Counted from the first letter of the stretch, positions 1 to 8,899 are shown. The stretch is 64,000 nucleotides of DNA from Oceanobacter sp. 1_MG-2023 (GCF_030689025.1 NZ_JAUYWA010000003.1:186001-250000); one strand, 5' to 3'. Notes: generated by a model from the letters alone, not told the origin. Program-made: numbers and translations.

Positions 1-105
1 GTGGATTATGACCTTGAGTATATTCGAAACTGGTCATTGTGGATGGATGTCAAAATTGTGTTTTTGACCTTTTTCAAAGGTTTTACCGGTAGTCATGTTC
101 ACTGA
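1..105 (+). CDS. C-terminal end of undecaprenyl-phosphate sugar phosphotransferase (WcaJ/VpsL type), partial
   Basis: The window opens inside a reading frame (frame 1) that ends with TGA at 103-105. The last 34 residues include IRNWSLWMDVKIVF followed by LTFFKGF, which is the usual C-terminal signature of polyprenyl glycosylphosphotransferases that start exopolysaccharide repeat-unit synthesis by moving a sugar phosphate onto undecaprenyl phosphate at the inner membrane. The 5' part lies outside the window. The genes that follow (beta-barrel, Wza-like, Wzc-like, VpsP-like) give the same order as vpsL-vpsM-vpsN-vpsO-vpsP of Vibrio cholerae, which supports the call. The identification rests on a short tail, so the sugar specificity (glucose is common) cannot be judged. 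Confidence 0.8.
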   Translation: MDYDLEYIRNWSLWMDVKIVFLTFFKGFTGSHVH

Positions 106-634
106 TTCGACCCTTGGGGGTGTCCTGATTCTATGCGGATTATTGTGCGATCGAAGTACAGGAGTGATTGGGTGTCAATGATATTTGCTAGCATTGCTGC
201 TTTTAAGTGTGACGTGTTTTTGACTGGAGTCACTCTCTTTCATATATTGTTCACATCCCGAGCGTAGCCTAACGGTCAGTGTTTGTTTTGTAAAAGCAAT
301 GGATAGTGAGTGAAGTTTTGTCGGGATTGGGTTGGTTTTTTCGATAATTAATCATTGTACCCAGCCTCTGAAGGCAAGGTATGGTAGTTTGGTTTTGGTG
401 ACGATGCTGTTGGAATTTTATGTACGACTGGGTTGTTTTATTGCGCGATACCAGAGAATGACCTGTTCTTGTGGCGACACTGAAAACTATATTGTCGAAG
501 AGTCGTGTTTTAGTGTGAATGGGAATTTGCTCACTGTTAATTTCTGTAAGTAACGGTCATAATTGCCCGAATTTTGGACGCCAGAGACTCTGGCAGACGT
601 AAAACTTATACAAGCCAGTTATGAGAGGATTGAT
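106..634. other. 529-bp intergenic region inside the exopolysaccharide cluster
   Basis: No convincing gene was found. An open frame at 332-553 has no good ribosome binding site and an amino-acid make-up unlike a real protein. No clear terminator or sigma-70 promoter stands out. The stretch is AT-rich for the window. Because it separates the initiating transferase from the export genes, it is a likely place for a second promoter or regulator sites, but this is inference. Confidence 0.5.
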
Positions 635-1825
635 ATGAAAGCTTGGCAGCTACCTTTGTTTGCAGTGGCGTCCGTGAGTACGACGGCATATGCAGTTCAA
701 CCAGATGGAATTTTGCTTGGAAGTGGGGTGACTTTGCTGCCTGGTGTGGAAGTATCCATCAGTGATGATAGCAACATCTACTTGCAAGAAAATGATGAAG
801 CAGGCTCAACAATTACCACGATTCGACCTAATGTTGGCTTGGCGGCGGACTTGGGCGCTATTCAGCTGGCGGCTTATTATGAAGTGGAAAGTGCTTCCTA
901 CGATGCCGACTCTGATGATAATTACCTTGATCAAAATCTGATTTTGGGCTCTGAGATAGAAATGACTTCTCGTCAGGCGATTAGCCTGGATTTTTCCCTG
1001 AAGAAAGGGCATGACCCTCGTGGTTCTGGTTCTCTGGAGGGTGAAACAGTTGTTGATCCCAGTGAATATACAGATACCAGCTTTGGCGGTGACTACACTT
1101 ACGGTGCAGATAGTGCATTCGCCAATGTCACTGTTTATAGTTCGCTTTATAATAAAGAGTATTCCAATAACGAATCAGCCACCGACGATTTGAACTATGA
1201 CAAAACCACGATTGGCGCTGAGTTGGGATTAAAAGTCAGCTCTGCAACTCGGGTTTTATTTGAGTTACGTAATGCGACTCTGGCCTACGATACCGATACG
1301 GCTATTGAAGCAAAAGATGGTAGCATCATGACGTTGCTGGCAGGTGCCAGTTGGGATATTGCTGGTAAAACTACTGGTAATGTAAAAGTTGGTACCACAA
1401 CTCGCGACTTTGATGGTGCAGATGTAGATAGTGATAGCCGCTTTGCTTGGGAAGCAGGTATTACCTGGTCTCCTAAAACATATTCTGTGCTGAACCTCAC
1501 TACCAGTGAGTCAGCGAAAGAGACTACGGGCCCAGGTAACTACAATGCCAATCAATTTACCAAGTTGAGCTGGGATCATACCTTTTCTCCAAGGTGGGCT
1601 TTGAATGCCAAGTTATCCTTGAATAAGGATAACTTTGTAGTGGCCGATGGTGATGGTGATGATCGTCAAGATACGACGACGGCTATGGGTGTAGAAGGAA
1701 TTTTCTCACCCAATAAAATGTTGGATGTAACCGCTGGCTTGGAAAAATCTTCCCGAAGTTCTGATGCTTCTGGTCTTGACTATGAATTGCAAGTCTTGTC
1801 CGTGGGTCTTAACTTGGCCTTCTGA
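635..1825 (+). CDS. outer-membrane beta-barrel protein of exopolysaccharide cluster (VpsM-like)
   Basis: A 396-residue protein with a signal peptide (residues 1-20, ending AYA before VQPDG) followed by repeated amphipathic strands rich in D, S, T, G and aromatic residues, and ending in LNLAF with a C-terminal Phe, the usual mark of a BamA-inserted barrel. The ATG at 635 is chosen over the upstream TTG at 563 because GAGAGG lies 6-11 bases before it and because the signal peptide then begins at once. The protein resembles the outer-membrane beta-barrel family found in Vps/Pel-type secretion loci. It follows the initiating transferase and precedes the Wza-like protein, the place of vpsM. A role in moving polysaccharide across, or anchoring it at, the outer membrane is inferred. 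A strong terminator follows. Confidence 0.75.
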   Translation: MKAWQLPLFAVASVSTTAYAVQPDGILLGSGVTLLPGVEVSISDDSNIYLQENDEAGSTITTIRPNVGLAADLGAIQLAAYYEVESASYDADSDDNYLDQNLILGSEIEMTSRQAISLDFSLKKGHDPRGSGSLEGETVVDPSEYTDTSFGGDYTYGADSAFANVTVYSSLYNKEYSNNESATDDLNYDKTTIGAELGLKVSSATRVLFELRNATLAYDTDTAIEAKDGSIMTLLAGASWDIAGKTTGNVKVGTTTRDFDGADVDSDSRFAWEAGITWSPKTYSVLNLTTSESAKETTGPGNYNANQFTKLSWDHTFSPRWALNAKLSLNKDNFVVADGDGDDRQDTTTAMGVEGIFSPNKMLDVTAGLEKSSRSSDASGLDYELQVLSVGLNLAF

Positions 1826-1847
1826 GTTAACACCTTTTAAAGCTTGT

Positions 1848-1883
1848 AAATCATCGGTCAGTTTTATGACCGATGATTTTTTT
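1848..1883 (+). terminator. Rho-independent terminator after the VpsM-like gene
   Basis: A perfect 13-bp stem (AAATCATCGGTCA at 1848-1860 and its complement at 1867-1879), a 6-base loop and a T run. It also decides the start of the next gene: an ATG at 1873 lies within the 3' arm of the stem, so the ATG at 1909 is preferred. Confidence 0.9.
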
Positions 1884-1908
1884 AGTTAGTTGTTTACAGG
1901 ATGTCCTA

Positions 1909-2460
1909 ATGCTGCGGTTGCCCAGCCTGATTGTTCTTGTTTTTTTCTCCTTCGTCACATTGGCGGATTCTAGTCAGTATCGTTTAGGTGCTGGTGATGT
2001 TATTAAAATCAGTGTGTATGATGAACCGGATTTGAGTCTGGATGTACGTATTGGCTTGTCTGGTGAAATTTCTTTTCCATTGTTGGGTGATGTAACCGTT
2101 GCTGGACTCAGCCCTAAAGAACTTGAGTTGAATCTGGTCGAACGCTTGAAAGGTCCGTATTTGCTGAATCCCAGTGTAACGGTGTCTATCGTGGAGTATC
2201 GGCCGTTTTATGTCACTGGCGAGGTAGCAAGGCCAGGTAACTATGCTTTTCATCCTGGTTTGACGGTTGATAAAGCCATTACTATTGCGGGAGGGTTCAC
2301 TGAGCGTGCTTCCAAGGGCAAGATTTTTGTGATGCATGACCAAAGCCCTTACGAGTCTATTGCTGAAGATAGTAAACGTAGTGCCGCGAGGAAGTCGGTC
2401 AAACTTTACGATGTTGTTCAACCTGGTGATGTGATTACTGTGGAGCAGAGTTTCTTCTGA
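1909..2460 (+). CDS. polysaccharide export outer-membrane protein (Wza/VpsN-like)
   Basis: A 183-residue protein. Residues 1-19 form a hydrophobic signal peptide without a lipobox cysteine. Residues 23 to about 100 are a Poly_export domain (QYRLGAGDVIKISVYDEPDL, then DGxI-type strands with FPLLGDV), followed by an SLBB-type segment containing FYVTGEVARPGNY. The protein is shorter than E. coli Wza (about 380 residues), as is usual for the VpsN/EpsE-type short form that has no C-terminal helical barrel. The start at 1909 has AGGAT upstream; the in-frame ATG at 1873 falls in a terminator stem. It lies 7 bases before the chain-length kinase gene and is surely co-transcribed with it. Known role of the family: forms the periplasmic/outer-membrane export channel together with the Wzc-like partner. 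Confidence 0.9.
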   Translation: MLRLPSLIVLVFFSFVTLADSSQYRLGAGDVIKISVYDEPDLSLDVRIGLSGEISFPLLGDVTVAGLSPKELELNLVERLKGPYLLNPSVTVSIVEYRPFYVTGEVARPGNYAFHPGLTVDKAITIAGGFTERASKGKIFVMHDQSPYESIAEDSKRSAARKSVKLYDVVQPGDVITVEQSFF

Positions 2461-2467
2461 TTGACTT

Positions 2468-4696
2468 ATGAATATGAATGAAAGGACACAGGGATTTGGC
2501 GCTTCAGCTTCCCAGTCAGTCGAAGTTATTGATCTGATGTATTATTGGCATGTATTACGTCGCCATTTAACCAAAATTATTGCTCTCAGTGCTGTGGCGA
2601 CTGTTATTGCCGCTTTGGTGGTGATGTCGATAACACCGATATATAAAGCCACTACCACATTATTGATTGAGGCAGAAGAAGCCAAGATTCTATCGATTGA
2701 AGAGGTGTATGGCCTGAATGGTCAGTCATCTGAATATTATCAGACTCAGTTTGAGATTCTGAAGTCTCGGGAACTGGCCAAACGAGTGGTGCTTGAATTA
2801 AACCTTGTAGAAACACCGGAATTTAATCCTTTTCACCCTGCGAATAAAAAATCTTTCTCAATCAAGGATTATCTCTTTGGAGAGGAAGAACGTGAGCCTC
2901 CTACTGAAGCCAAGGTTCTTACCGCTACTGTTAATAATTTTTGGCATGCAGTTTCCGTTATTCCATTGGGTAAAACCCAACTGGTAAAAATATCGGTTCA
3001 AAATCGTAATCCCAAGCTGGCACAAGTAGCGGCGGATGCAATGGCGAATGCCTATATCCAGTCGCAAATGGAAGCCCGTGTGGGTATGACTCAGCAGGCG
3101 GCGGTTTGGTTATCGGAGCGTTTGGGCGGGTTAAAAGAACGCTTGGAAGGCTCTGAACACAAGTTGCAAGAGTATCGTGAAGCCAATGGTCTGATTGATG
3201 TAGCTGGCGTGGATACCTTGGTGTCCAAGCAGTTGGATGAAATCACAAAGCGGTTGGTAGATGCCAGTTCCAAGCGATTGGAGGCTGAAACTATTTATCA
3301 GCAGGTGAATTCCCTGACCGATCGCAGTTACGACAGTTTGAGTAGCTTGCCAGTGATTCTGAGTAACCCCTTGGTGGTTACGTTGCGGGCAAATGAAACC
3401 CAGGCGGAATTAAAAGTATCTGAGCTTTCCAAGCGTTATGGTACCAAACACCCCAAAATGATTGCCGCGCAGTCTGACCTGGATGCCGTGCGTGATTCGA
3501 TGGCAACACAAATGAAGCGAATTGCCACAGGTATTGAAAAGGAGTATATGTCGGCCAAAGTCAAGGAAGCGGCTTTGGAACGCGCATTGGCAGATAAAAT
3601 CAAGGAGGTGCGTAATTTGAATCGTACAGAATTCACCTTGAATGAATATACTCGTGAAGTGACTGCCAACCGGACCATGTACGAAACATTTTTTAATCGT
3701 ATACGTGAGACCACGGAAACCGGTGATTTGCAAACCGCCAACGCCCGTATTTCAGATCCGGCAGTTGTGCCAGAAGTACCAATTAAACCAAACAAGAAAC
3801 TAATGGTCATTTTGACATTCGTTGTCAGTTTGATGTTCGGAGTTGGGCTGGCATTGTTGTTGGACGCATTGGATGCCACTCTCAAAAATGCTGAAGACGT
3901 GGAGCGTAAATTGGGTATGCCGTTATTGGGTATGCTACCTATGATTGAAGACTCTGTACTGAAGAAACTGGGGTTTGAAGATGGACGCTTGGTGCGGGCG
4001 TTCTCTGATGATGCCTTGCATGGTTTTTCGGAGTCGGTACGGACGTTGCGTACCAGTTTGACGCTGGCTGGTCTGGAGCATTCAGCCAAGGTGGTGCTGT
4101 TAACATCGTCGGTGCCTGGTGAAGGGAAAACGACCACTTCTGCCAACTTGGCTGAAGCTTATGGTCAGATGGAAAAAACCTTGCTGATCGATGCTGACAT
4201 GCGCCGCCCCACTCTGGCGAAGAAATTGGGCTTGCCTCATAACAGTAAAGGTCTGTCGAATGCGGTGGCGTATCCGGATGCACTGGATGAATGTATTCAT
4301 CACTTGGAAGATTTGAGTATTGATGTTATTCCGTCAGGACCGATTCCTCCAAACCCGCTGGAACTGCTAAGCTCTCGTAATTTTGAGCAATTACTGAACA
4401 CCTTGCGTGGCCGTTATGATCGTATCATTATCGATACGGCGCCTATGCGCCTGGTCAGCGATGCATTGTATCTTTCAACGCTGGTTGATGGTGTGGTGTA
4501 CGTTGTGAAAGCGGATGCGACCAAGGATAAATGGGTGAAAGGAAGTCTGAGCAAGCTGGACGATTCAAACGCTCGTATCTTTGGTGTGTTGCTGAATCAG
4601 TTGGATGTAAACAAGGAAGCTCGTTACAGTGGCTATGGCTACTACGCTGGTTATTACGATGCCTATGGTTACACCGCTGATGATAAACCGTCCTGA
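2468..4696 (+). CDS. polysaccharide co-polymerase / bacterial tyrosine autokinase (Wzc/VpsO-like)
   Basis: A 742-residue inner-membrane protein. Residues about 20-110 are a Wzz domain with the first membrane helix near 36-56, followed by a long coiled-coil periplasmic part and a second helix near 443-464 preceded by a proline-rich PEVPIKPNK stretch. The cytoplasmic BY-kinase domain has Walker A VPGEGKTTT near residue 548, Walker A' LLIDADMRRP near 572 and a Walker B-like IIIDTAP. The C-terminus carries a tyrosine cluster (about eight Tyr between roughly residues 716 and 737) used for trans-autophosphorylation. The family controls chain length and export of capsule or exopolysaccharide by cycling between phosphorylated and free oligomers. 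It is the vpsO position. The 3' end overlaps the next gene by 17 bases. Confidence 0.93.
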   Translation: MNMNERTQGFGASASQSVEVIDLMYYWHVLRRHLTKIIALSAVATVIAALVVMSITPIYKATTTLLIEAEEAKILSIEEVYGLNGQSSEYYQTQFEILKSRELAKRVVLELNLVETPEFNPFHPANKKSFSIKDYLFGEEEREPPTEAKVLTATVNNFWHAVSVIPLGKTQLVKISVQNRNPKLAQVAADAMANAYIQSQMEARVGMTQQAAVWLSERLGGLKERLEGSEHKLQEYREANGLIDVAGVDTLVSKQLDEITKRLVDASSKRLEAETIYQQVNSLTDRSYDSLSSLPVILSNPLVVTLRANETQAELKVSELSKRYGTKHPKMIAAQSDLDAVRDSMATQMKRIATGIEKEYMSAKVKEAALERALADKIKEVRNLNRTEFTLNEYTREVTANRTMYETFFNRIRETTETGDLQTANARISDPAVVPEVPIKPNKKLMVILTFVVSLMFGVGLALLLDALDATLKNAEDVERKLGMPLLGMLPMIEDSVLKKLGFEDGRLVRAFSDDALHGFSESVRTLRTSLTLAGLEHSAKVVLLTSSVPGEGKTTTSANLAEAYGQMEKTLLIDADMRRPTLAKKLGLPHNSKGLSNAVAYPDALDECIHHLEDLSIDVIPSGPIPPNPLELLSSRNFEQLLNTLRGRYDRIIIDTAPMRLVSDALYLSTLVDGVVYVVKADATKDKWVKGSLSKLDDSNARIFGVLLNQLDVNKEARYSGYGYYAGYYDAYGYTADDKPS

Positions 4697-5348
4697 TTCC
4701 AGGGCGGTTGCTACTGCGAACGCACCCGCGTGGCTGGGTGTGTTCGGACGTTTCTTTTGGCTTTTAGCCCTTCCCGTTGTTGTTGCCTGCATTTATTTAT
4801 CGTTTGTACATTCTCTTGTACTGATTGGGGAGCGTGCGGAGGTATCAGCCTCTGGAAGTAATGGCTGGCTCGATACTGCAGAGCAGCTGGATATCGTGGG
4901 TATTCCTGATATTTATGAAGCAAAAGGTTCTTTTTTGCATCGACAGGGAGTGCTGCTGAGTGATGAAGCACGTAGCGAGATGTTGATGCAGTCGGCGGCT
5001 TATTGGGGTAGGGCCGCAGAAATCCGACCGGATTGGCCTTATTACCCCTTGTCGGCTTTATCCGCAGAAATTGCCTATAACGCTCCAGCAGAACGCATTC
5101 AGATGCGCTTGGATCAGCTGATGCACATAGCGCCAAATGAACGCGGCTTATACAGAAATCTGTTCCGGTACGCTTTTATTGCCTGGGAGAAATTGCGTGC
5201 TGATCAGCAACGCTGGATTATACGTCAGGTTCAATTACCTGGTGGTGATACGTTTAATCGGGCAATTAAAGCAGCCAAGAGTGTTAATCGAATGCCCTTG
5301 CTGTGTGCGACTTTGCCGTGGAGTGTTGCTAAGGATATCTGTTATTAG
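4680..5348 (+). CDS. VpsP-like protein, single-pass membrane, TPR-like
   Basis: A 222-residue protein with one membrane helix near residues 20-42 (FFWLLALPVVVACIYLSF) and a periplasmic remainder with an all-helical look (AAYWGRAAEIRPDWPYYPL and following resemble a TPR-type pair of helices). The ATG at 4680 overlaps the end of the kinase gene by 17 bases, which suggests translational coupling; more upstream starts would run deep into that gene. By size, topology and place after a VpsO-like kinase it fits VpsP, a protein needed for Vibrio polysaccharide but of unknown biochemical role. The family assignment is from context more than from motifs. The gene ends the cluster; a hairpin follows and then the convergent fabA. 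Confidence 0.65.
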   Translation: MINRPDSRAVATANAPAWLGVFGRFFWLLALPVVVACIYLSFVHSLVLIGERAEVSASGSNGWLDTAEQLDIVGIPDIYEAKGSFLHRQGVLLSDEARSEMLMQSAAYWGRAAEIRPDWPYYPLSALSAEIAYNAPAERIQMRLDQLMHIAPNERGLYRNLFRYAFIAWEKLRADQQRWIIRQVQLPGGDTFNRAIKAAKSVNRMPLLCATLPWSVAKDICY

Positions 5349-5365
5349 TACTGATGTATGTTTGT

Positions 5366-5385
5366 CACCACGGCGTACCGTGGTG
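5366..5385. terminator. hairpin between convergent vpsP-like gene and fabA
   Basis: A perfect 8-bp stem, CACCACGG / CCGTGGTG with a CGTA loop, between two converging genes. No long T run on either side, so it may be a weak bidirectional terminator or an mRNA 3'-end stabiliser. Confidence 0.5.
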
Positions 5386-5408
5386 TGGAATCAGTCTTGT
5401 GGCGAGCC

Positions 5409-5924
5409 TCAGAAATTCTCTGTAGATGTGAACAGCCCAACACGCAGGTCTTTGGCGGTATAAATTTCGCGACCATCTACTTCCATGCTGGCATCCGCAA
5501 TACCCATGACCAGTTTTTGTTCCATCACACGTTTGATGCTGATGCGATAGGTCACTTTTTTGGCGGTTGGCAGTACTTGGCCACGAAATTTAACCTCACC
5601 GCTACCCAGTGCGCGTCCCCGGCCCGGGTTGCCACGCCATCCCAGATAAAATCCAACCAGTTGCCACATGGCGTCCAGGCCAAGGCAGCCAGGCATAACC
5701 GGGTCTGTTTCAAAATGACAGTCGAAAAACCACAGGGATGGGTCAATATCCAATTCGGCAACAATTTCACCTTTGCCATAATGTCCGCCTTCGTTGCTGA
5801 TGTTGGTTATGCGGTCCATCATCAGCATGTTAGGCAATGGCAAACGGGCGTTCCCTTCACCAAAAAGTTGACCGTGACCGCAAGCTAAAAGGGCTTCGCG
5901 ATCGTAAGAATGTTGGCGAGTCAT
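5409..5924 (-). CDS. fabA: 3-hydroxydecanoyl-ACP dehydratase/isomerase FabA
   Basis: A 171-residue protein with the FabA active site: His70 in [14 protein letters not shown] and Asp84 in GLDAMW, the same numbers as E. coli FabA. The length matches the family (171-172). The enzyme dehydrates 3-hydroxydecanoyl-ACP and isomerises trans-2- to cis-3-decenoyl-ACP, the branch point of anaerobic unsaturated fatty-acid synthesis in the cytoplasm. Its usual partner fabB is not next to it; instead the next gene on the same strand (upstream) is a FabH-like condensing enzyme, with about 195 bases between, so the two may have separate promoters. Confidence 0.97.
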   Translation of the reverse strand: MTRQHSYDREALLACGHGQLFGEGNARLPLPNMLMMDRITNISNEGGHYGKGEIVAELDIDPSLWFFDCHFETDPVMPGCLGLDAMWQLVGFYLGWRGNPGRGRALGSGEVKFRGQVLPTAKKVTYRISIKRVMEQKLVMGIADASMEVDGREIYTAKDLRVGLFTSTENF

Positions 5925-6119
5925 GCACGCTTCCTCGTTGTTATGGCATGTTCTTCAAAGTGCCGGGTAAGATGACACAGCGTTTTGTTTAACGCTAATG
6001 AAGGTTACTTGAAATAAAGGAAATAATGACAATCAACTTCTTCTTGTGAAGACATGAGTCAATTCCTGTTAGTTGGTGTTTACATCTGCGCTGACGTGTT
6101 TTGGGTATGGGGTGTGGTG

Positions 6120-7238
6120 TCAGCATTTCTCAATCAACAGGCTGCCAATGGAGTAGCCTGCCCCGAAGGAGCAAATCAGCCCTTTGTCGCCCGGGTTAAA
6201 ATCATCATGATGGCGGTGAAAAGCAATAACTGAACCGGCAGAGGCGGTATTGGCAAACTCATCCAGTACAATTGGAGCTTCATGTGGTTCCGGGAGTCGA
6301 CCAAGCAGCTTTTTGGCTGCAAACAGGTTCATATTGATATTGGCCTGGTGTAACCACATCCGTTTCAGTTCGCTGGCTTGCAGGTGATTGTGCGTCAGTT
6401 GGTTTTCAATCAGGTCGGTTACCAGTGGCAGCAATTCCTTGAATACCTTGCGACCTTCCTGTTTGAAGTAGGGTCGGCTCTCCGGCAGGGCATCCTGACA
6501 GTGGTCGGTGTAGTTGCCATCACAGCGAATGTTGTCGGAAAAAGATGTGAGTTGTTGGGTGTCGAGAATTTTGAAGCCGGATTTGGGGTGGGCCGCATCA
6601 GCCGGTTCGAGAACGGCGGCGGTGGCGACATCACCAAAAATAAAGTGGCTGTCACGTGAAGTCAGATCGACCTGAGGTGTTACAAATTCCGGGTTTACCA
6701 ATAATGCACGTTTGGCAGTTCCTGCTTTGAGGGCGTTGTAAGCGCTAATCAGCCCAAAGGTAGCCGATGAGCAGGCAATGCCCATGTCGTAGGCGTAACC
6801 TGAGCAGCCAAGTCTGTGCTGGATTTCTACAGCGATGGAAGGGTAAGCGCGTTGGTGGTTTGTGCAGGCGACGATCAGCAGGTCGATATCAGCGGCTTGC
6901 AGCTTGGCGGCAGCCAAGGCATCGCGAGCGGCTGCCATGCCCATAATAACAGCCTCTGGTGGTTCTCCTGGCTGGGTGGCTGTAAAGGTTGGCCGCATAC
7001 GTGATGGGTCCAGCATCCCTTGTTTGTGCATGGTGTAACGATGTTGGATGCCGGAGGCTTTTTCAATAAAGGCGGCACTGGAGAGAGGAGCTTCGGTGGC
7101 TTGGCCTGCGGTAATGGCGTCGGCATTACGTTGGTTGTGCTGCTCTGCCCAGGTGTTATAAGCACTTACCAACTCCTCGTTGCTGATGCTGTCATTGGGT
7201 GTGTACAGGCCGGTGCCTGTGATCAGGATATCTGTCAT
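6120..7238 (-). CDS. beta-ketoacyl-ACP synthase III family protein (FabH-like)
   Basis: A 372-residue thiolase-fold condensing enzyme with the FabH-type triad: Cys156 in GIACSSATFG, His296 in WLHQANINM and Asn329 in FANTASAGSV. A C-terminal glycine motif (CSFGAGYSIGSLL) is also intact, so the enzyme should be active. It is longer than E. coli FabH (317) because of an insertion in residues 30-95. In length and insert it resembles the Pseudomonas PA3286-type FabH homolog, which takes medium-chain acyl-CoA into fatty-acid synthesis; this subfamily call is from memory and not tested. It lies upstream of fabA on the same strand, which fits a role in fatty-acid initiation. Start: ATG at 7238. Confidence 0.85.
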   Translation of the reverse strand: MTDILITGTGLYTPNDSISNEELVSAYNTWAEQHNQRNADAITAGQATEAPLSSAAFIEKASGIQHRYTMHKQGMLDPSRMRPTFTATQPGEPPEAVIMGMAAARDALAAAKLQAADIDLLIVACTNHQRAYPSIAVEIQHRLGCSGYAYDMGIACSSATFGLISAYNALKAGTAKRALLVNPEFVTPQVDLTSRDSHFIFGDVATAAVLEPADAAHPKSGFKILDTQQLTSFSDNIRCDGNYTDHCQDALPESRPYFKQEGRKVFKELLPLVTDLIENQLTHNHLQASELKRMWLHQANINMNLFAAKKLLGRLPEPHEAPIVLDEFANTASAGSVIAFHRHHDDFNPGDKGLICSFGAGYSIGSLLIEKC

Positions 7239-7384
7239 GTAGGATTACCTTGTTTTTATCTTATTATCGACAGATTGGATTTATATGCCAGATTTTCACG
7301 AATGTTTTTCCTCTGGCGTTTTTTGCTGTGATCGATCATGTGAGTACAAGGGAATTAATCCAGTCAGTCTGATGGGGGCTTCTT

Positions 7385-7744
7385 GTGGTTCGGGATTATT
7401 TGATGTTGCTGCGGACAGTCTGGTTGGGTGGTCTCTGGATCTGTACCTGGTTGGTGCGGCCGCTGCTGGGACAGCAAGGGTATTTTCCACAGCATGGCTT
7501 GGTGGTAATGCATGGCATGATACTGGTGGGTATCGCTGTGGCGCTATTGATGATTGCTCTGGCTGTGTTTGATGGTGTTTTACACCCCCAATCAAGGATG
7601 ACCCAGATACTGCTGGCTATGCTGCTGTTGTCATTGGCGTATTTTGGCCTGATGCCCTGGTGGAAGCTGCAGATGATGTTGATGCATGCCCTGTGTGTGC
7701 TGGGGGTTGTCTGGGTCATGATTGCACCCCGATCGGTGCTGTGA
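7385..7744 (+). CDS. small membrane protein, DUF4149-like
   Basis: A 119-residue protein made almost entirely of about four membrane helices (TVWLGGLWICTWLVRPLL; LVVMHGMILVGIAVALLMIA; ILLAMLLLSLAYFGLMPW; LMHALCVLGVVWVMIA). The GTG at 7385 has a GGGGGC ribosome site 6 bases before it; an ATG at 7403 is a possible later start. The WLGGLW motif near the N-terminus is typical of DUF4149 proteins, and in pseudomonads a gene of this kind sits between greA and yhbY. Here it still lies beside yhbY, while greA is 43 kb away. Function unknown. Confidence 0.7.
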   Translation: MVRDYLMLLRTVWLGGLWICTWLVRPLLGQQGYFPQHGLVVMHGMILVGIAVALLMIALAVFDGVLHPQSRMTQILLAMLLLSLAYFGLMPWWKLQMMLMHALCVLGVVWVMIAPRSVL

Positions 7745-7784
7745 GCATTTGTCTCGGTCGGGGTGTGAAGTGGAGCCTTGATAT

Positions 7785-8102
7785 TTACAGTTTGTGGTCG
7801 CCACGCTGCAGGTTGGACAAATTGATTTTGGCGCGTGGGTTACGGCGTAACAGCAAGGCGGTATTGCCGATTTGCTGTACCAGTATGGCTTTACTAAGCT
7901 TTAACAGCTCGGCGATTACTTCTTTTTTCAGATCCCTGTCACCGACCGAAATCTTGATTTTGATCAGTTCATGGTCGTCCAGTGCCCGATTGAGTTCATC
8001 GAGTACGTTCTCGCTCAGGCCATTGCTGGCGACGGTAACAATCGGGTTCAGGTTGTGTCCAATAGCGCGATACGCTTTTTTTTGTTCGTTGGTGAGCGGC
8101 AT
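7785..8102 (-). CDS. yhbY: ribosome assembly RNA-binding protein YhbY (CRM domain)
   Basis: A 105-residue single CRM-domain protein. The start MPLTNEQKKAYRAIGH at 8102 is chosen over an in-frame upstream start because this is where family members begin and the length then fits (about 97-105). The conserved loop reads ASNGLSENVLDEL and the C-terminal ILVQQIGNTALLLRRNP is typical. YhbY binds the pre-50S particle. It is divergent from rlmE, another 50S maturation factor, an arrangement conserved in gammaproteobacteria. Confidence 0.93.
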   Translation of the reverse strand: MPLTNEQKKAYRAIGHNLNPIVTVASNGLSENVLDELNRALDDHELIKIKISVGDRDLKKEVIAELLKLSKAILVQQIGNTALLLRRNPRAKINLSNLQRGDHKL

Positions 8103-8212
8103 TTGTTTGTCCGGCCCTCGGATGAGAGTGTTAAAATGGTTTGCCCCGGTAGCGGGGCCCCTGACAAGCAGGGCATGATGCAAGAGTATATCTGACCGGA
8201 AGGCAAACCCCT

Positions 8213-8833
8213 ATGGCGCGATCGAAATCCAGTGCAGGCTGGTTAAAGGAACATGTGGATGATTTTTATGTCCAGAAAGCACAGCAGGATGGTTATCGAA
8301 CCCGTGCCAGCTATAAACTGATAGAGCTGGATGAAAAAGACCAGCTGATTCGCCCCGGCATGACGGTGATCGATCTGGGATCGGCTCCGGGTGGTTGGTC
8401 ACAGGTGGTGGTGCAGCGGGTGGGAGAGCGGGGTGTGGTGATTGCCTCTGATATTTTATCTATGGATGCGATAGCCGGTGTTGACTTTATTCAGGGCGAT
8501 TTTACTGAAGAATCAGTATTTAATGTGTTGATGGAACGCATTGGCTCCAACCCGGTGAGCCTTGTAATTTCAGATATGGCCCCCAACATGAGTGGGGTAA
8601 GTTCGATTGATCAGCCCGGTGCGATGTATCTGGTTGAGCTGGCGCTGGATATGGCGCGGCAAGTGTTGAGCCGTGGCGGCAATTTTGTTGCCAAGGTATT
8701 TCAGGGAGAAGGGTATGATGATTACCTCAAAGATCTTCGTTCATCCTTTGACAAAGTGCTGATTCGCAAGCCCAAGGCATCCAGGCCACGGTCTCGGGAA
8801 GTCTATATTGTTGCGAAAGGTTTCCGTGGCTAG
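8213..8833 (+). CDS. rlmE: 23S rRNA (uridine-2'-O)-methyltransferase RlmE (FtsJ/RrmJ)
   Basis: A 206-residue methyltransferase with the SAM motif [13 protein letters not shown], the catalytic K-D-K set (Lys35 in RASYKL, Asp in [10 protein letters not shown], Lys in [10 protein letters not shown]) and a C-terminal [17 protein letters not shown]. It methylates U2552 of 23S rRNA late in 50S assembly. Start ATG 8213 gives the standard length (about 206-209). It is followed by ftsH after 66 bases, as in E. coli, where the two form an operon. Confidence 0.97.
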   Translation: MARSKSSAGWLKEHVDDFYVQKAQQDGYRTRASYKLIELDEKDQLIRPGMTVIDLGSAPGGWSQVVVQRVGERGVVIASDILSMDAIAGVDFIQGDFTEESVFNVLMERIGSNPVSLVISDMAPNMSGVSSIDQPGAMYLVELALDMARQVLSRGGNFVAKVFQGEGYDDYLKDLRSSFDKVLIRKPKASRPRSREVYIVAKGFRG

Positions 8834-8899
8834 TAGATGCTTGCTAAGCTAAGAAGAATCAAGGCGTCATAAGCCTGTAATAGAGAGGTAGTGCCACCC

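Noticed and set aside
332-553. 73-codon open frame before the VpsM-like gene
   Set aside because: No good ribosome site, cysteine-rich random-looking composition and no similarity; in an otherwise gene-free gap.
471-560. Sigma-54 promoter before the VpsM-like gene
   Set aside because: A TTGCT is present but no GG at -24 with the right spacing.
563-634. N-terminal extension of the VpsM-like protein from TTG 563
   Set aside because: The ATG at 635 has GAGAGG upstream and directly starts a signal peptide.
1873-1908. Earlier ATG for the Wza/VpsN-like gene
   Set aside because: It lies in the 3' arm of a strong terminator and would add 12 residues before the signal peptide.
3436-4146. 236-residue antisense open frame in the Wzc-like gene
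   Set aside because: Shadow of the real coding frame; no ribosome site or motif.
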